A stretch of DNA of 64,000 nucleotides from Maribacter polysaccharolyticus (GCF_028882255.1 NZ_JARBUY010000007.1:1-64000); one strand, 5' to 3'. Shown: positions 45,372 to 55,383, counted from the first letter of the stretch. Translations and numbers: made by a program. Notes: generated from the letters alone by a model not told the origin.

Positions 45372-45797
45372 ATGAAAAAAGGAACTCCCATATCAGAAAT
45401 AATGACCAAAAAAGTCATTACGTTGAATACGTCGGATAATCTTGAGAAAGCCGAGCATTTATTCAGAAAACATCATATCAGGCACATACCTGTAGTTTCC
45501 GGTTCTAAGATCATAGGTATGCTGAGTTATACCGATTTATTGCGTATAAGTTTTGCCGATGCGGTTTATGACGATGAGGATACCGTGGATTCCATGGTGT
45601 ACAATATGTTCAGTATTGAACAGGTAATGGCAAAAAGTTTGATCAGTGTATCTTCGGATACCCATGTAAAGGATGTTGCCGAAATACTATCCAAAAAAGA
45701 GTTTCATGCCATTCCGGTGGTGGATGATGGGGAACTTAAAGGTATTGTGACCACAACTGACTTGATCAATTTTTTACTACGGCAGTACGAAGATTAA
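45372..45797 (+). CDS. Two-CBS-domain protein
   Basis: A 141-residue cytoplasmic protein made of two CBS domains (about 8-60 and 80-138), with ISEIMTKKVITL and IEQVMAKSLISV as starts and RHIPVV/HAIPVV in the centre. CBS pairs bind adenosine nucleotides and act as sensors, but there is no effector domain here, so its partner is unknown. It is divergent from the PUL regulator across a 276-base gap in which I see no further gene, and it ends at a strong terminator. Confidence 0.88.
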   Translation: MKKGTPISEIMTKKVITLNTSDNLEKAEHLFRKHHIRHIPVVSGSKIIGMLSYTDLLRISFADAVYDDEDTVDSMVYNMFSIEQVMAKSLISVSSDTHVKDVAEILSKKEFHAIPVVDDGELKGIVTTTDLINFLLRQYED

Positions 45798-45840
45798 AGC
45801 CGGGACAACCTGTTTGGGATTCTTGGTGGCATAGTGCGGT

Positions 45841-45880
45841 AAAAAAAAGACGAAACGGAATTCCGTTTCGTCTTTTTTTT
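45841..45880. terminator. Bidirectional terminator between CBS and DUF349 genes
   Basis: A perfect palindrome AGACGAAACGGAA/TTCCGTTTCGTCT centred at 45860-45861, with an A run before and a T run after. It serves both convergent genes. Confidence 0.9.
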
Positions 45881-45947
45881 ATTAGGTTTTAGTATGGATT
45901 AACCGTTTTTTAAACGGAATGTACCTCGGAGTAAAGGCCAAATATTT

Positions 45948-48008
45948 TTATTCGTCCGCTTCAGAGGGATCCATTTCGTCCTCATCGGTATCTTCTTTTT
46001 CCAGATTACGCTGCATTATGGTCAATTTTTTCAACTTGGCCTTCCAGGTATCCAACGATTCCCTGTGTTTTTCAACTTTTTTGATCACATCCTGAACCAA
46101 GGGATTGTCCTCGGAGGCATTGGAGAAAAATTGAAGATTGTTCTCCAGTTGGCGAATTTCATTTTTGCTTTCCTCTATTTTTTTACGGATGAAAGAACGT
46201 TCATTGGCAAAGGCCCTATCATTGTCCGCATTGGCCAATTGCTGTATTTTGTTGCCATATCTCAGAAGTTCCGATTCTTGTCGGTCAACATCCAATTTCT
46301 TGAAGATGGCATCCAATATCTTATTGAACTTTTGATTGATGTTCTTTTTATTAAAAGGCACCCGGCCATAGGTTTTCCACTCTTCGATAAATGATTTTAT
46401 GGTTGCCAGATCGGCCTCCCTTTTCCCAGTTAGTTCAAAGGCTTTTAGACGGTCAAGACAATCGCTCTTTTTTTCGAAGTTTTCCATTTCTTCCTTGTAG
46501 GCCTCGTTTTTCGAAGCGTGCAAACGATCGAAATAATGGTTACAGGCGTCTTTGAACTCTTTCCATATTTTGTCGGAATACTTACGGGGAACGTGGCCTA
46601 TCTTTTTCCAGTCACTTTGAATCCGCTTCATCTCGGAAGTGGTTTTCTCCGTACGCTCACTATCTTTCAATGAAATGGCAAGTTTCAGCAATTCCCGTTT
46701 TTTATCAAGATTCTCCTGTTGTTCCTTTTTTAGGTTTTTGTAATAGGCATTTTTATTCCTGTTGAAACTTCGTACCGCCTCTTTAAATTCCGCCCAAGTT
46801 TGTTCATTTACTTTTTGGGGAACTTTACCCGCTTTGAAGAAGGCGTCCCGCAATTCTTCGATTTGTTTTATTTGCTGTTGAATTGCCCTGTGGTTGGTGG
46901 CGATATTATCGGCAATACCTTGGATGGCATTGATAATCTCTTTCTTTTTTTCAAGGTTTTGTTCGTGGATCTTTTCAAGGTCCTTGTAATAATCCTGTCT
47001 TCTTTGGTGCAGTACCTTCGTAGCATTGCTAAAGCGTTCCCATATTTCTTCACGGTGTTCTTTATCAACCGGTCCAACATCCTCTTTCCATATTTTATGC
47101 AGGGTCTGCAATTCGCGGAATGCCTTGTTTAGATCTCCTTCTTTTTCCAATGCTTCCGCCCGATCGATCAATTTCAGCTTTTCTTCCAGGTTATGCTTAA
47201 AATCAAGGTCTCGCAATTCCCTGTTTATATGTAGAAAATCATAGAAAATTTCGATATGGTGTTGGTAGGTACGCCAAACATCATTGTAATTATTACGGGG
47301 AACAGGGCCTGCATTTCGCCATTTTTCCTGAACTTCCTTAAAGTGTTTGTATGTGGTGTTGATATCTTCCTCAACATTCACCAAACTTTTTAGTTCTTCG
47401 ATGAGGGCCAATCTGTTCGCTAAATTTTCCTTTAAACTATTTTCGAGCGATTTGTAATATTGGTTTCGTTTTTCACGATACTCGGAATAGACCTCGTTAT
47501 ATTGCCTTTTTGTAACCGAGTTATACTTAAAATCTATCTCATTGCCGCCATTGCTGATAAAGTCCTCTTTTTTCCCTTCAATGAATTCCTGGAATTTCAG
47601 GTCAAATTCATATTTGATTCCTTCTACATGCTTTTTAATGGCTTGTACTTTTTCATTTTTGACCAATCGCTGCAATTCCCCTACCAGATTTTCCATAGAC
47701 ATGGCATGGTAATCCAATATGGGGATATCATGTCTGTGTTGGTTGTCCTGGTCCTCGGCATCTTCTGCGTTCGATTCGTCGATTTCATTCATGACCTCTT
47801 CTTCCCCATGGTCGGATCCCCCGTCCGGAGCAGTTTCCGGCAAAGCATTTTCGGTGCTTTCGGGTGTTTCCGTAGGGGTAATCGAATGGTTGTTCTCTAC
47901 TGTATTTTCAGGGCTTTTCTCCGAAGTCTCTTTTATGGGTTCGGTAGTTTCTGAAACTTTCTCTCCATCTACAGTTTCTTGTAGTTCTCGGTCTTTATCT
48001 TCTTGCAT
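45948..48008 (-). CDS. DUF349 domain-containing protein
   Basis: A 686-residue cytoplasmic protein. The first 95 residues are acidic and disordered. From about residue 110 on there are repeated helical DUF349 units of about 70 residues, each with a WKxxGxVPR-like core (KWRNAGPVPRNNYNDVWRTY, DWKKIGHVPRKYSDKIWKEF, EWKTYGRVPFNKKNINQKF), and an acidic C-terminal coiled coil. The family is common in Bacteroidota; function is not established. It has its own -7 box and stands alone. Confidence 0.9.
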   Translation of the reverse strand: MQEDKDRELQETVDGEKVSETTEPIKETSEKSPENTVENNHSITPTETPESTENALPETAPDGGSDHGEEEVMNEIDESNAEDAEDQDNQHRHDIPILDYHAMSMENLVGELQRLVKNEKVQAIKKHVEGIKYEFDLKFQEFIEGKKEDFISNGGNEIDFKYNSVTKRQYNEVYSEYREKRNQYYKSLENSLKENLANRLALIEELKSLVNVEEDINTTYKHFKEVQEKWRNAGPVPRNNYNDVWRTYQHHIEIFYDFLHINRELRDLDFKHNLEEKLKLIDRAEALEKEGDLNKAFRELQTLHKIWKEDVGPVDKEHREEIWERFSNATKVLHQRRQDYYKDLEKIHEQNLEKKKEIINAIQGIADNIATNHRAIQQQIKQIEELRDAFFKAGKVPQKVNEQTWAEFKEAVRSFNRNKNAYYKNLKKEQQENLDKKRELLKLAISLKDSERTEKTTSEMKRIQSDWKKIGHVPRKYSDKIWKEFKDACNHYFDRLHASKNEAYKEEMENFEKKSDCLDRLKAFELTGKREADLATIKSFIEEWKTYGRVPFNKKNINQKFNKILDAIFKKLDVDRQESELLRYGNKIQQLANADNDRAFANERSFIRKKIEESKNEIRQLENNLQFFSNASEDNPLVQDVIKKVEKHRESLDTWKAKLKKLTIMQRNLEKEDTDEDEMDPSEADE

Positions 48009-48070
48009 TGTAATTCGTGTTAGATCTGCTTAAGAATGCTATTGTAATATACTAACAACGGAAGGAAATC

Positions 48071-48078
48071 CAAAGTTA
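48071..48078 (-). promoter_or_regulatory. -7 promoter box of the DUF349 gene
   Basis: TAACTTTG on the minus strand matches TAnnTTTG, 62 bases before the ATG at 48008. Confidence 0.5.
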
Positions 48079-48101
48079 ATACCATTTCTTTTTTGGTAAA
48101 G

Positions 48102-48851
48102 TTACTTCGAATTCCAGATTTTCCAGGATTTTTCCGCTTGTAATTCAAGCATTCTTAATCCGTTGCGGATCATTGCCCCTTGTTTTTCCCCTTCTTGGAG
48201 AAAGGCCGTTTTTTCGGGGTTGTAGATCAAATCGAAAAGCAAGTGCCTGTCCGAGATAAAAGCATACGGAATCGTTGGTTTTTCCTTAATATCGGGGAAG
48301 GTGCCCAAAGGGGTACAGTTGACCAAGACCGTATATTTTTCCATCAATTTTTCATTCAAATCGGTATACTGCAACTGATTTTTTTTAGGGCTCCTTGAAA
48401 CGAATTTGAATTTGATTCCCAATTCCTTGAATACGAATGCAACGGCTTTCGAGGCACCTCCCGTACCTAGGATCAAGGCTCGTTTATGGTGTTTTTTTAA
48501 AAAAGGTTTTATCGATTTTTTGAATCCGTAAATATCGGTATTGTACCCTTTTAATCCCTTTTTAGTGAATTTTATGGTGTTTACGGCCCCTATTTTTTTT
48601 GCTTTTTTATCGAGTTTATCCAAATAGGGCATTACGGCCTCTTTATAAGGAATGGTAACATTGAGGCCTTTAAGGCCCTTGTTTTCCAAGATCAGTTTTT
48701 CAAATTCATCGATTTGGGAAAGATCGAAATTGCGGTAAGAATACCCGGTTAACCCTAAATCCTTGAATTTTTGCGCAAAGTACCCTTCCGAAAATGAGTA
48801 GGATATATTCTTTCCTACCAGTCCGTATTTATTTTTTTCTATTGTTTCCAT
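48102..48851 (-). CDS. aroE: Shikimate dehydrogenase
   Basis: A 249-residue NADPH enzyme that reduces 3-dehydroshikimate to shikimate in aromatic amino acid synthesis. The substrate site NISYSFSEGYFAQKF and NVTIPYKEAVMPYLD with the catalytic Lys (PYK) are clear; GAVNTI, the nucleotide loop LGTGGASKAV and NCTPLGTFP follow. It is slightly shorter than the E. coli enzyme. Its start lies inside the DUF368 gene (23-base overlap), so it is coupled to that gene. Confidence 0.94.
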   Translation of the reverse strand: METIEKNKYGLVGKNISYSFSEGYFAQKFKDLGLTGYSYRNFDLSQIDEFEKLILENKGLKGLNVTIPYKEAVMPYLDKLDKKAKKIGAVNTIKFTKKGLKGYNTDIYGFKKSIKPFLKKHHKRALILGTGGASKAVAFVFKELGIKFKFVSRSPKKNQLQYTDLNEKLMEKYTVLVNCTPLGTFPDIKEKPTIPYAFISDRHLLFDLIYNPEKTAFLQEGEKQGAMIRNGLRMLELQAEKSWKIWNSK

Positions 48852-49842
48852 ACCATTCCAAACCTAATAATATCAAAATACCGACAATGACGAAGAAAAC
48901 AGCCCACCAAGTTTCGCTGCTCGAGAAATCGGGCAGGTACCTTTCGTAATTCAGGATAATCTCTTTGCCATTGGAATCAAAAATCACCTGTCCGGCCTCA
49001 TTGGTTTTAAAGATGGTACGTTTCCAGGGCCAAACGACCCCTAAAGAACCTGTTATGAATCCGATGATTACCGCCGTGGTGATATGTTTATAGTGTTTTA
49101 GTACATAGGTTAGAATGTGCGATAGGGTAACCAGACCCGTAGCCGAACCGGTAGTGAATACGGCCAGGATTTTCAAGGTCTCGAGCCTTTCGTCGTTTTT
49201 AACGAAACTAAAATCGCCCCGTAGGATTTCTGCCATGGAGTCGTAAAGGGCATTCACCGAATCGACAAGGAGCAGCACATAATTACCGAGAAGTATAAGG
49301 ATGAAAGAACCTGAAAGCCCGGGAAGGGTCATGCCCGAAACACTGATCATTCCACATAAAAAAATGAACCAGAGATTGTCGTTTTCCTTGGCCGGACTCA
49401 AAAAACTGATAGATACACCAACGATGAGGCCTAAAATGCCCGCGGGGAGCGTTTTTTTGTTCCAGTGTTCGAAATCTTTTGAAATAAAGTAGATAGAACC
49501 CAAGATCATGCCGAAAAAAGAGGCCCAAACAAATAGTTCGTTGCGTTCCAAGAAATAATCAAGTATTTTGGAAACACTGAAATAACTTACGAGCATTCCA
49601 AAAACAAGGAGTCCCAAAAATTGACCATTTACATAACGATAAAAGCTTCTGAACCTACCGTTGAACAGTAGTTTAAAGGCTTTTAGGTTTATTTTCTGAA
49701 GGGAATAGATGAATTCTTCATAGAATCCGCCTACGAAAGCCACAATACCCCCGGAAACGCCAGGTACTTTGTTGGCGGCGCCCATGGCAAGGCCCTTGAT
49801 GACCAAAAACAATTTATCCAAAAATGTTCTAGGCTCGTACAT
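48829..49842 (-). CDS. DUF368 membrane protein (PopT-type, copy B)
   Basis: A 337-residue polytopic protein with about nine helices and the family motifs GAANKVPGVSGGIVAFVGGFYEE at the N-terminus and SGMTLPGLSGSFILILLGNY in the middle, an internal repeat. DUF368 proteins have been shown to move undecaprenyl phosphate back across the membrane (PopT). This copy carries a larger loop near the C-terminus (WKRTIFKTNEAGQVIFD). It lies 12 bases after a second DUF368 gene. Confidence 0.88.
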   Translation of the reverse strand: MYEPRTFLDKLFLVIKGLAMGAANKVPGVSGGIVAFVGGFYEEFIYSLQKINLKAFKLLFNGRFRSFYRYVNGQFLGLLVFGMLVSYFSVSKILDYFLERNELFVWASFFGMILGSIYFISKDFEHWNKKTLPAGILGLIVGVSISFLSPAKENDNLWFIFLCGMISVSGMTLPGLSGSFILILLGNYVLLLVDSVNALYDSMAEILRGDFSFVKNDERLETLKILAVFTTGSATGLVTLSHILTYVLKHYKHITTAVIIGFITGSLGVVWPWKRTIFKTNEAGQVIFDSNGKEIILNYERYLPDFSSSETWWAVFFVIVGILILLGLEWYGNNRKK

Positions 49843-49854
49843 AGGGTTAAATGA

Positions 49855-50772
49855 TTATTTTTTTGAGGCGAGTTTTTCCAGTATAAAAATAAGGGAAAAA
49901 CCGATGATCGCGGCAATAATGGCAAACATTAACTGTGGATCGCCTTCGTAGCCGAACGGGGATACATTCTGTTCTTTGAGGGTAATGACCTTATCACCGA
50001 TGGTCTTGGATTCCAGAATGAATTTCCAAGGCCATATTTTGTTCAGTGAACCTAGTATGAAGCCGGTCAGTAAAGCCAAGGTCAGGTTTTTGTAGTTGCT
50101 GAACATCCATTTAAGGAGCTTTGCAAAGCTCAAAAGCCCGAATATGGCCCCAAGCGCAACCGTGATGACAATTTTAAGATCCCTTTCATGGACGGCATCG
50201 AGAATGGTCTTGTAGGATCCCAATAACACTAGGATGAATGCACCCGAAATTCCGGGAAGGATCATGGCACATACTGCCAAAGCCCCGGATAGAAATAGGT
50301 AGGGGAGGCTAGTGGAATTCTCGGAAGCCGGTAAAGTGGTTATAAAATAAGCCAACGCCGCACCGAATAGCAATGTCAAGGCTGTGGATAAATTCCATTT
50401 GGTAATTTCCTTGCCAACGAAAAAAATACTGGCCGCAACCAGCCCAAAAAAGAACGACCAAAGCAAAATGGGCTCGTTTTCCAACAGCCAACTTACTAAA
50501 GTGGCCAACGAAAATAGACTTATGAAAATGCCTAAAAACAAGGCCAAAAGGAAATTGCCATTGATTTTTTGCCAAAAAACCTTGAAACCTTCCGCTTTCC
50601 AAACCTTGATCAGGGAAGGGTTCAGGTTGTTGATCGAGGTGATCAATTCTTCATAAATTCCGGATATAAAAGCGATGGTGCCCCCTGAAACCCCGGGAAC
50701 CACATCTGCGGCGCCCATAGCGATTCCTTTTAGGGTGACGAATATATACTGGAGTAAGTTTCGATTTTCCAT
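49855..50772 (-). CDS. DUF368 membrane protein (PopT-type, copy A)
   Basis: A 305-residue paralogue of the next gene, with GAADVVPGVSGGTIAFISGIYEE and CAMILPGISGAFILVLLGSY, the form closest to the family consensus. About nine helices. The role would be recycling of the C55 lipid carrier used for peptidoglycan and other surface sugars. The two copies are clearly diverged, so the tandem is old. It lies 27 bases after the TPR gene. Confidence 0.9.
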   Translation of the reverse strand: MENRNLLQYIFVTLKGIAMGAADVVPGVSGGTIAFISGIYEELITSINNLNPSLIKVWKAEGFKVFWQKINGNFLLALFLGIFISLFSLATLVSWLLENEPILLWSFFFGLVAASIFFVGKEITKWNLSTALTLLFGAALAYFITTLPASENSTSLPYLFLSGALAVCAMILPGISGAFILVLLGSYKTILDAVHERDLKIVITVALGAIFGLLSFAKLLKWMFSNYKNLTLALLTGFILGSLNKIWPWKFILESKTIGDKVITLKEQNVSPFGYEGDPQLMFAIIAAIIGFSLIFILEKLASKK

Positions 50773-50799
50773 AGATAAAAAAAAACAAAAATAGTTTAT

Positions 50800-52197
50800 T
50801 TATCTAGAAGCTCTTTTGTTATTCGCTATTATGTTCTGGGCCCATTCGGTTTTGTAGAAATCGGGAAACTCTTCTTGAAAGATATTTATTTTTTCGAAGT
50901 TCTTATGTAAGGCGTCGAGCAAACGAATACGGGCATTGATTTTGTCATGGGCCAAGAGATAGAGCCCTACGGTTTTGTACTGGATCTCTGCGCTTTCGGG
51001 GTAAAATTCCAATCCTTGGGCCAATATTTGGATACCCGCTTCATAATCCTTGTTCGCCTTAGTGACGTTTGCCCATCTCAACCAGGTGTCCAACTCGTAA
51101 TTTCCCAGTTCAACGGCTTGTTTGAATGAAAAATCGGCTTGGTCATAATTTCCCAACGCAGCGTTGATATTCGCGTTTTTTTTCCAATAGGACGGATTTT
51201 CCCCATCAATGTTCAAGGCCTTGTTGATGTAGTGAAGGGCTTTTTCGAAATCCTCTTTGCCGAAATAGAAATCCGTTATGGCCAACCAACCTTTATCCAA
51301 TAAGGGGTCTTCATGCACGGTTTGGTAGTAATAATATTTGGCCATTTCATCATTGCCCAAATGTTCATAACATTTGCCGATGCGCAAATAGGCATGTGAA
51401 GTGGGATCTTCGATTTGAATGGTGGTCTCGTAGTTTTCTATGGCCTCATGGTATTTGCCCAGTTTTTCCAACACCTTGCCCTTTTCAAAATAGGCCCCGA
51501 TAAAGGAGTCGTCCGAAATAATGGCAAAATCGAAAGCAGTCAAGGCCTCTTTGAACATGCGTTTGGAGTAATACTGTTTCCCCAGTTGATGCCAGGCCAC
51601 TTCACAATAAGGGTTCCTGTCCAAGTATTCGTTCAGGTAGACAATGGCCCCCTCAAAATCCTCAAGGAAATCAAAGCAATAGATCACATTGTATAGGGAG
51701 GAATAATCCTGGTCGTCATAATTAACGCATTGCATGAAGCTTTCTTTGGCCAGTTTGAATTCGTCCATGAAAAGATATTCCATTCCCAATAGAGAATGGA
51801 TGTCATAACTGTCGTCCGCGAGCTCCAATGCCTTTTTCAATAGCTTGACGGCAGCTTCGTGGTTGTCTTTTTTTGAATATATGTTGGCTCTTTGGATAAA
51901 GATCTCCTCGTTGGAACTATCCAACATTTGGAGTTTATCCAATAACTCCTCGGCCTTATCAAGGTTGTTTTCGAAAACAAGAACCTCAATATCCAAAAGT
52001 TTCAACGCAATGGAGTCGGGGTGTTGTCGTAAACTGATCTTAATGGCCTTCTTTGCCAAAGCTATTTTACCATGGTTGAGGTAATGGTGGATAATGTCTT
52101 CAAAGTCTTCAGCGTCAAAAAAATAGACATCATCGGTCTTCAGCATGGATTCAAACTTGGCAATGGGCTTATTGGGCCTTTCATTGGCTTCTGCCAT
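50800..52197 (-). CDS. Tetratricopeptide repeat protein
   Basis: A 465-residue cytoplasmic protein with no signal peptide, made of about a dozen TPR-type helix pairs from residue 25 to the end. Typical units are KYHEAIENYETTIQIEDPTSHAYLRIGKCYEHLG and YDQADFSFKQAVELGN-type repeats. TPRs mediate protein contacts; the partner is unknown. It is the first gene of a run through the two DUF368 genes to aroE, with short gaps or overlaps. Confidence 0.9.
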   Translation of the reverse strand: MAEANERPNKPIAKFESMLKTDDVYFFDAEDFEDIIHHYLNHGKIALAKKAIKISLRQHPDSIALKLLDIEVLVFENNLDKAEELLDKLQMLDSSNEEIFIQRANIYSKKDNHEAAVKLLKKALELADDSYDIHSLLGMEYLFMDEFKLAKESFMQCVNYDDQDYSSLYNVIYCFDFLEDFEGAIVYLNEYLDRNPYCEVAWHQLGKQYYSKRMFKEALTAFDFAIISDDSFIGAYFEKGKVLEKLGKYHEAIENYETTIQIEDPTSHAYLRIGKCYEHLGNDEMAKYYYYQTVHEDPLLDKGWLAITDFYFGKEDFEKALHYINKALNIDGENPSYWKKNANINAALGNYDQADFSFKQAVELGNYELDTWLRWANVTKANKDYEAGIQILAQGLEFYPESAEIQYKTVGLYLLAHDKINARIRLLDALHKNFEKINIFQEEFPDFYKTEWAQNIIANNKRASR

Positions 52198-52294
52198 AGG
52201 TACTATTTAGTTAGACTATGGATTTAAAAGTAGTCTTTTGAGACTAAGTTTTCATCCCGGATTGGTCTATATTATTAACAAATTAGTTAACAAC

Positions 52295-53476
52295 TTATTG
52301 TTTGTATTCGTTTAAGATCGTAAGTATGGTCTGGCATCCTTCCTCAATTTCCTTTATTGAAATGGTAAGGGGAGGGGTTATCCTGACCGCACTTTTTTCG
52401 AACAAAAGCCAAAAAAGTATAAGGTGTTCCTTAGCTGCTTTTAAGATAAGATAGTCGGCTATTTCAGGGTTTTCAAGGATCAATGCAAGCATGAGTCCTT
52501 TGCCTCGTATTTCTTTAATGTACTTGTGTTTGAGTAAGCTACGGATGTGTTTTTCCTTGGTCAAAGCCTCGGCCATTAGATTACTTTCGACAATATGCGA
52601 CAAGGTTGCCAAGGAGGCCGCAGCAATAACGGGGTTACCTCCAAAAGTGGTGATATGCCCCATTTTAGGGTCATCTTGTAAGGTCGACATCATCTCGTTC
52701 GAAGCAACGAATGCCCCTACCGGAAGTCCTGAGGCCATACCTTTGCCTATGACCAGGATATCGGGTACACAATTGTAATTTTCGAAGGCGAACAACTTTC
52801 CAGTGCGCCCAAAACCCGGCTGGATTTCATCCAATATCAACAGGGCACCTACCTCGGTACAGCGTTCCCTGACTTTGGCCAGATAATCATTTTGGGGTTC
52901 GATAAAACCGGCACCTCCCTGGATGGTCTCTAAAATAACGGCTGCCGTTTTTTTCGTGATAGCTTCAAGATCGGAAGGTTCGTTAAACCCGATATAGGAA
53001 ATATCCGGTATCAAGGGCCTGAATACACCTTTTCGTTCTTCCAGTCCCATAAGGCTCAAACTTCCCATGGTGTTGCCGTGATAGGCTTTTTTTGCGGCAA
53101 TGATCTGGCTTCTTCCCGTAAATCTGCGGGCCAATTTCAAAGCCCCTTCAATGGCCTCGGTTCCCGAATTGACCAAATAGGTCGTTTCCAATGGCGAAGG
53201 GAGTTGGGAGGCCAGGAGTTTCGTATAGGCCACCGCAGGTTCTTGTATATATTCCCCGTATACCATAACATGCATATACTTGTCCACTTGTTCTTTTATC
53301 GCATTGACCACCTTCGGATGGCAATGGCCCAAACTACAAGCGGAAACGCCTGCAACAAAATCCAAATGGGCATTCCCTTCATTGTCATGGATAAAAGACC
53401 CCTGGGCATGTGATACGTGCAACGCTAAAGGGTGGGGAGACGTCTGGGCTTGGAATTTTAGAAAATCATCTTTCAT
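52295..53476 (-). CDS. Class III PLP aminotransferase
   Basis: A 393-residue enzyme with the class III motifs NSGTEAIEGALKLAR (103-117), the PLP-ring Asp in LILDEIQPGFGRTG (D216) and the Schiff-base lysine K245 in VIGKGMASGLPVG. The overall form matches the acetylornithine/4-aminobutyrate aminotransferase group, but no argD or gab neighbours help to set the substrate. It lies eight bases after the OstA-like gene in the same direction and is probably co-transcribed. Confidence 0.85.
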   Translation of the reverse strand: MKDDFLKFQAQTSPHPLALHVSHAQGSFIHDNEGNAHLDFVAGVSACSLGHCHPKVVNAIKEQVDKYMHVMVYGEYIQEPAVAYTKLLASQLPSPLETTYLVNSGTEAIEGALKLARRFTGRSQIIAAKKAYHGNTMGSLSLMGLEERKGVFRPLIPDISYIGFNEPSDLEAITKKTAAVILETIQGGAGFIEPQNDYLAKVRERCTEVGALLILDEIQPGFGRTGKLFAFENYNCVPDILVIGKGMASGLPVGAFVASNEMMSTLQDDPKMGHITTFGGNPVIAAASLATLSHIVESNLMAEALTKEKHIRSLLKHKYIKEIRGKGLMLALILENPEIADYLILKAAKEHLILFWLLFEKSAVRITPPLTISIKEIEEGCQTILTILNEYKQ

Positions 53477-53484
53477 GGCGCCTG

Positions 53485-55188
53485 TTATTTGACTTTCTGC
53501 AGCTTCAAATCCTTTTTGGGATCAGTGGCTTTGTCATTTTTCGGTGGAATATTGTTTACCGGATCTCCTTCATTTTTGCTCCGTTCCTCTTCTTCGGCAT
53601 CGATATCGATGGGGTTCGATATTCCCCGAAAGACCGGAAGTACCAAATTGTTGTCGTCATCATCGAAAATGTCATCCTTGGTAATGATACGTTCATCACC
53701 ACGCCAGAGGAACCCCTTTAACTTCCTGCTGTTTTCGGGAAGATCTTTTTCCGGGAAAATGTCCCCGTCGGGATTCGTGAAAAAGGTGAGCTCATCGATG
53801 TCATTGTTCGCCAAGCTCATACGAATGGCACTGCATATGGTCTTGTTTATCCCGATAAGCTCGTTATCATCGTTGTACATGTAATAAATGAGCTCCGTAT
53901 TTTTTATTAGATCGATGAGTTTAAGCTGGTTGTCTTCGAATTTTCCGAAAAGGTCCTTGCCTTTTGCCTGGTTGTACCCTTTCATACTGATGCTGTCCAA
54001 CGAAATTATAAAGGCATTGTTCATTACCTTGAGCGAATCCATTTTTTCAGTCTTTAGGTCCGACTTTAAATGAATGCTGTCTCCGGTCATTTGATTTGGG
54101 CCGTTCCATATGATGGGATTGGTGATCAGTTGGGTTATGCCTGTTTTTTGATCGGCATGGATCGAGTCGCATTTACCACTTAAATCGGTCTTATAGAACT
54201 TGGCATTCCTGAATGCCCGAAGGATCCTGTGCTCCGGTTTCCCGGTCAGCATGAGTGTATCCCCGTGCATATAGAGCGAATCTTGTTCCATTAATGAAAT
54301 GGATACGGCCCGTTTTGTGGCAAAAACGGAATCCTTGGCCTTGAAAACCTCCGCATAATGGGCTTTTATCATTCCATTGTTTACCGTGTCGATGACCCGA
54401 ATGTTGTTGGTGGCCGACGCAAACTCCCTAGCTTTGTTAAAATAGACGCTATCGCCCTTAATGATACGGTTGTTGTAATCGATTCTCGTATTTTTTATAA
54501 AGTAACCGCTCTCTACCTTGGTGTCATAAAAACCACGCTCACAATATATTTTATAGGCTTTGCCCGTTATGGTCGAAGGTCCGTAGAGATAGGCGTTTTT
54601 CGATGTTTCGTAATAATCCAATTGTTCGGAATCCAGGATGTAATCGGGATTTACGATATGCACGCTGTCCAGGAACTGTAATTTTTTGTTTTCCAGAAAA
54701 TAGCGTCCTACTTCACTGGTCAAGGTATTCACGGAATCGATTACCGTACCAAAATCCTGATAATATGCCTGTTGTTCCAAGCGATTGAATCGCAGGGTGT
54801 CTGTCTTTAGCGTCATATTGGAACTACTGGTCAAAACAACATTTTCCCAAGCTTTGGCCATGTTCTCATTACCGTCATAATTGATCTTGCCACTGGTCAT
54901 GTTGATGGAATCTCCCTGCTGTAAGCGAATGTTGCCAATGGCTTTTAGCTTGTTTTCCTTTTGATAATAAATGGCAATATCACAGAATAGATCGGCCCCT
55001 TCATGTTCAAATTGGATCTGCCGATTATCCTTGCTAAAAATCGAAGCTCCGGGATAGCGGGCTTCATCCTTAGTGAAGTTGGCCCCATAAACAATATTGA
55101 TTTGTTTTGCCTCTTTTCTGGGGGGATCTTGTGCAAATAGGGGGAAAGAAACCAATAGAAGCAGTAAGTATTTTATTTTACCCAACAA
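53485..55188 (-). CDS. OstA-like (LptA/LptD N-domain type) protein
   Basis: A 567-residue exported protein with signal peptide LLLLLVSFPLFAQ. The body is a long series of beta-strands of the OstA/LptA kind, with recurring patterns such as IRLQQGDSINMTSGKINYDG and ARYPGASIF. LptA-type folds line up lipopolysaccharide for transport to the outer membrane. The C-terminal 80 residues are charged and low in complexity. The frame starts with TTG; no ATG fits upstream, and a -7 box 17 bases before supports this start. Confidence 0.85.
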   Translation of the reverse strand: MLGKIKYLLLLLVSFPLFAQDPPRKEAKQINIVYGANFTKDEARYPGASIFSKDNRQIQFEHEGADLFCDIAIYYQKENKLKAIGNIRLQQGDSINMTSGKINYDGNENMAKAWENVVLTSSSNMTLKTDTLRFNRLEQQAYYQDFGTVIDSVNTLTSEVGRYFLENKKLQFLDSVHIVNPDYILDSEQLDYYETSKNAYLYGPSTITGKAYKIYCERGFYDTKVESGYFIKNTRIDYNNRIIKGDSVYFNKAREFASATNNIRVIDTVNNGMIKAHYAEVFKAKDSVFATKRAVSISLMEQDSLYMHGDTLMLTGKPEHRILRAFRNAKFYKTDLSGKCDSIHADQKTGITQLITNPIIWNGPNQMTGDSIHLKSDLKTEKMDSLKVMNNAFIISLDSISMKGYNQAKGKDLFGKFEDNQLKLIDLIKNTELIYYMYNDDNELIGINKTICSAIRMSLANNDIDELTFFTNPDGDIFPEKDLPENSRKLKGFLWRGDERIITKDDIFDDDDNNLVLPVFRGISNPIDIDAEEEERSKNEGDPVNNIPPKNDKATDPKKDLKLQKVK

Positions 55189-55204
55189 CGTACATAATTT
55201 TGCC

Positions 55205-55212
55205 CAAAAATA
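55205..55212 (-). promoter_or_regulatory. -7 promoter box of the OstA-like gene
   Basis: TATTTTTG on the minus strand matches TAnnTTTG, 17 bases before the TTG start at 55188. Confidence 0.5.
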
Positions 55213-55383
55213 TGATTTTTTAAGGGAGTGATATCAATGATTAGGATAGAATTAGCAAACAGCATGTTTTTGGGAACAATGTAGGAAAACCATCCAGATG
55301 TAAATGGCATGGTCTAAACCAAACGGAATGCAACCGATTCTGCCATAGCGATGTGGACCGTTTTTCCATACCGTCCTTATAAT

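Noticed and set aside
45841-45880. Long perfect palindrome as an insertion-sequence end or operator
   Set aside because: A and T runs on either side and the place between convergent genes fit a bidirectional terminator.
47460-47954. Plus-strand open frame of 164 codons
   Set aside because: Antisense to the DUF349 gene; the Phe-rich translation is what the opposite strand of Lys/Glu-rich helices gives.
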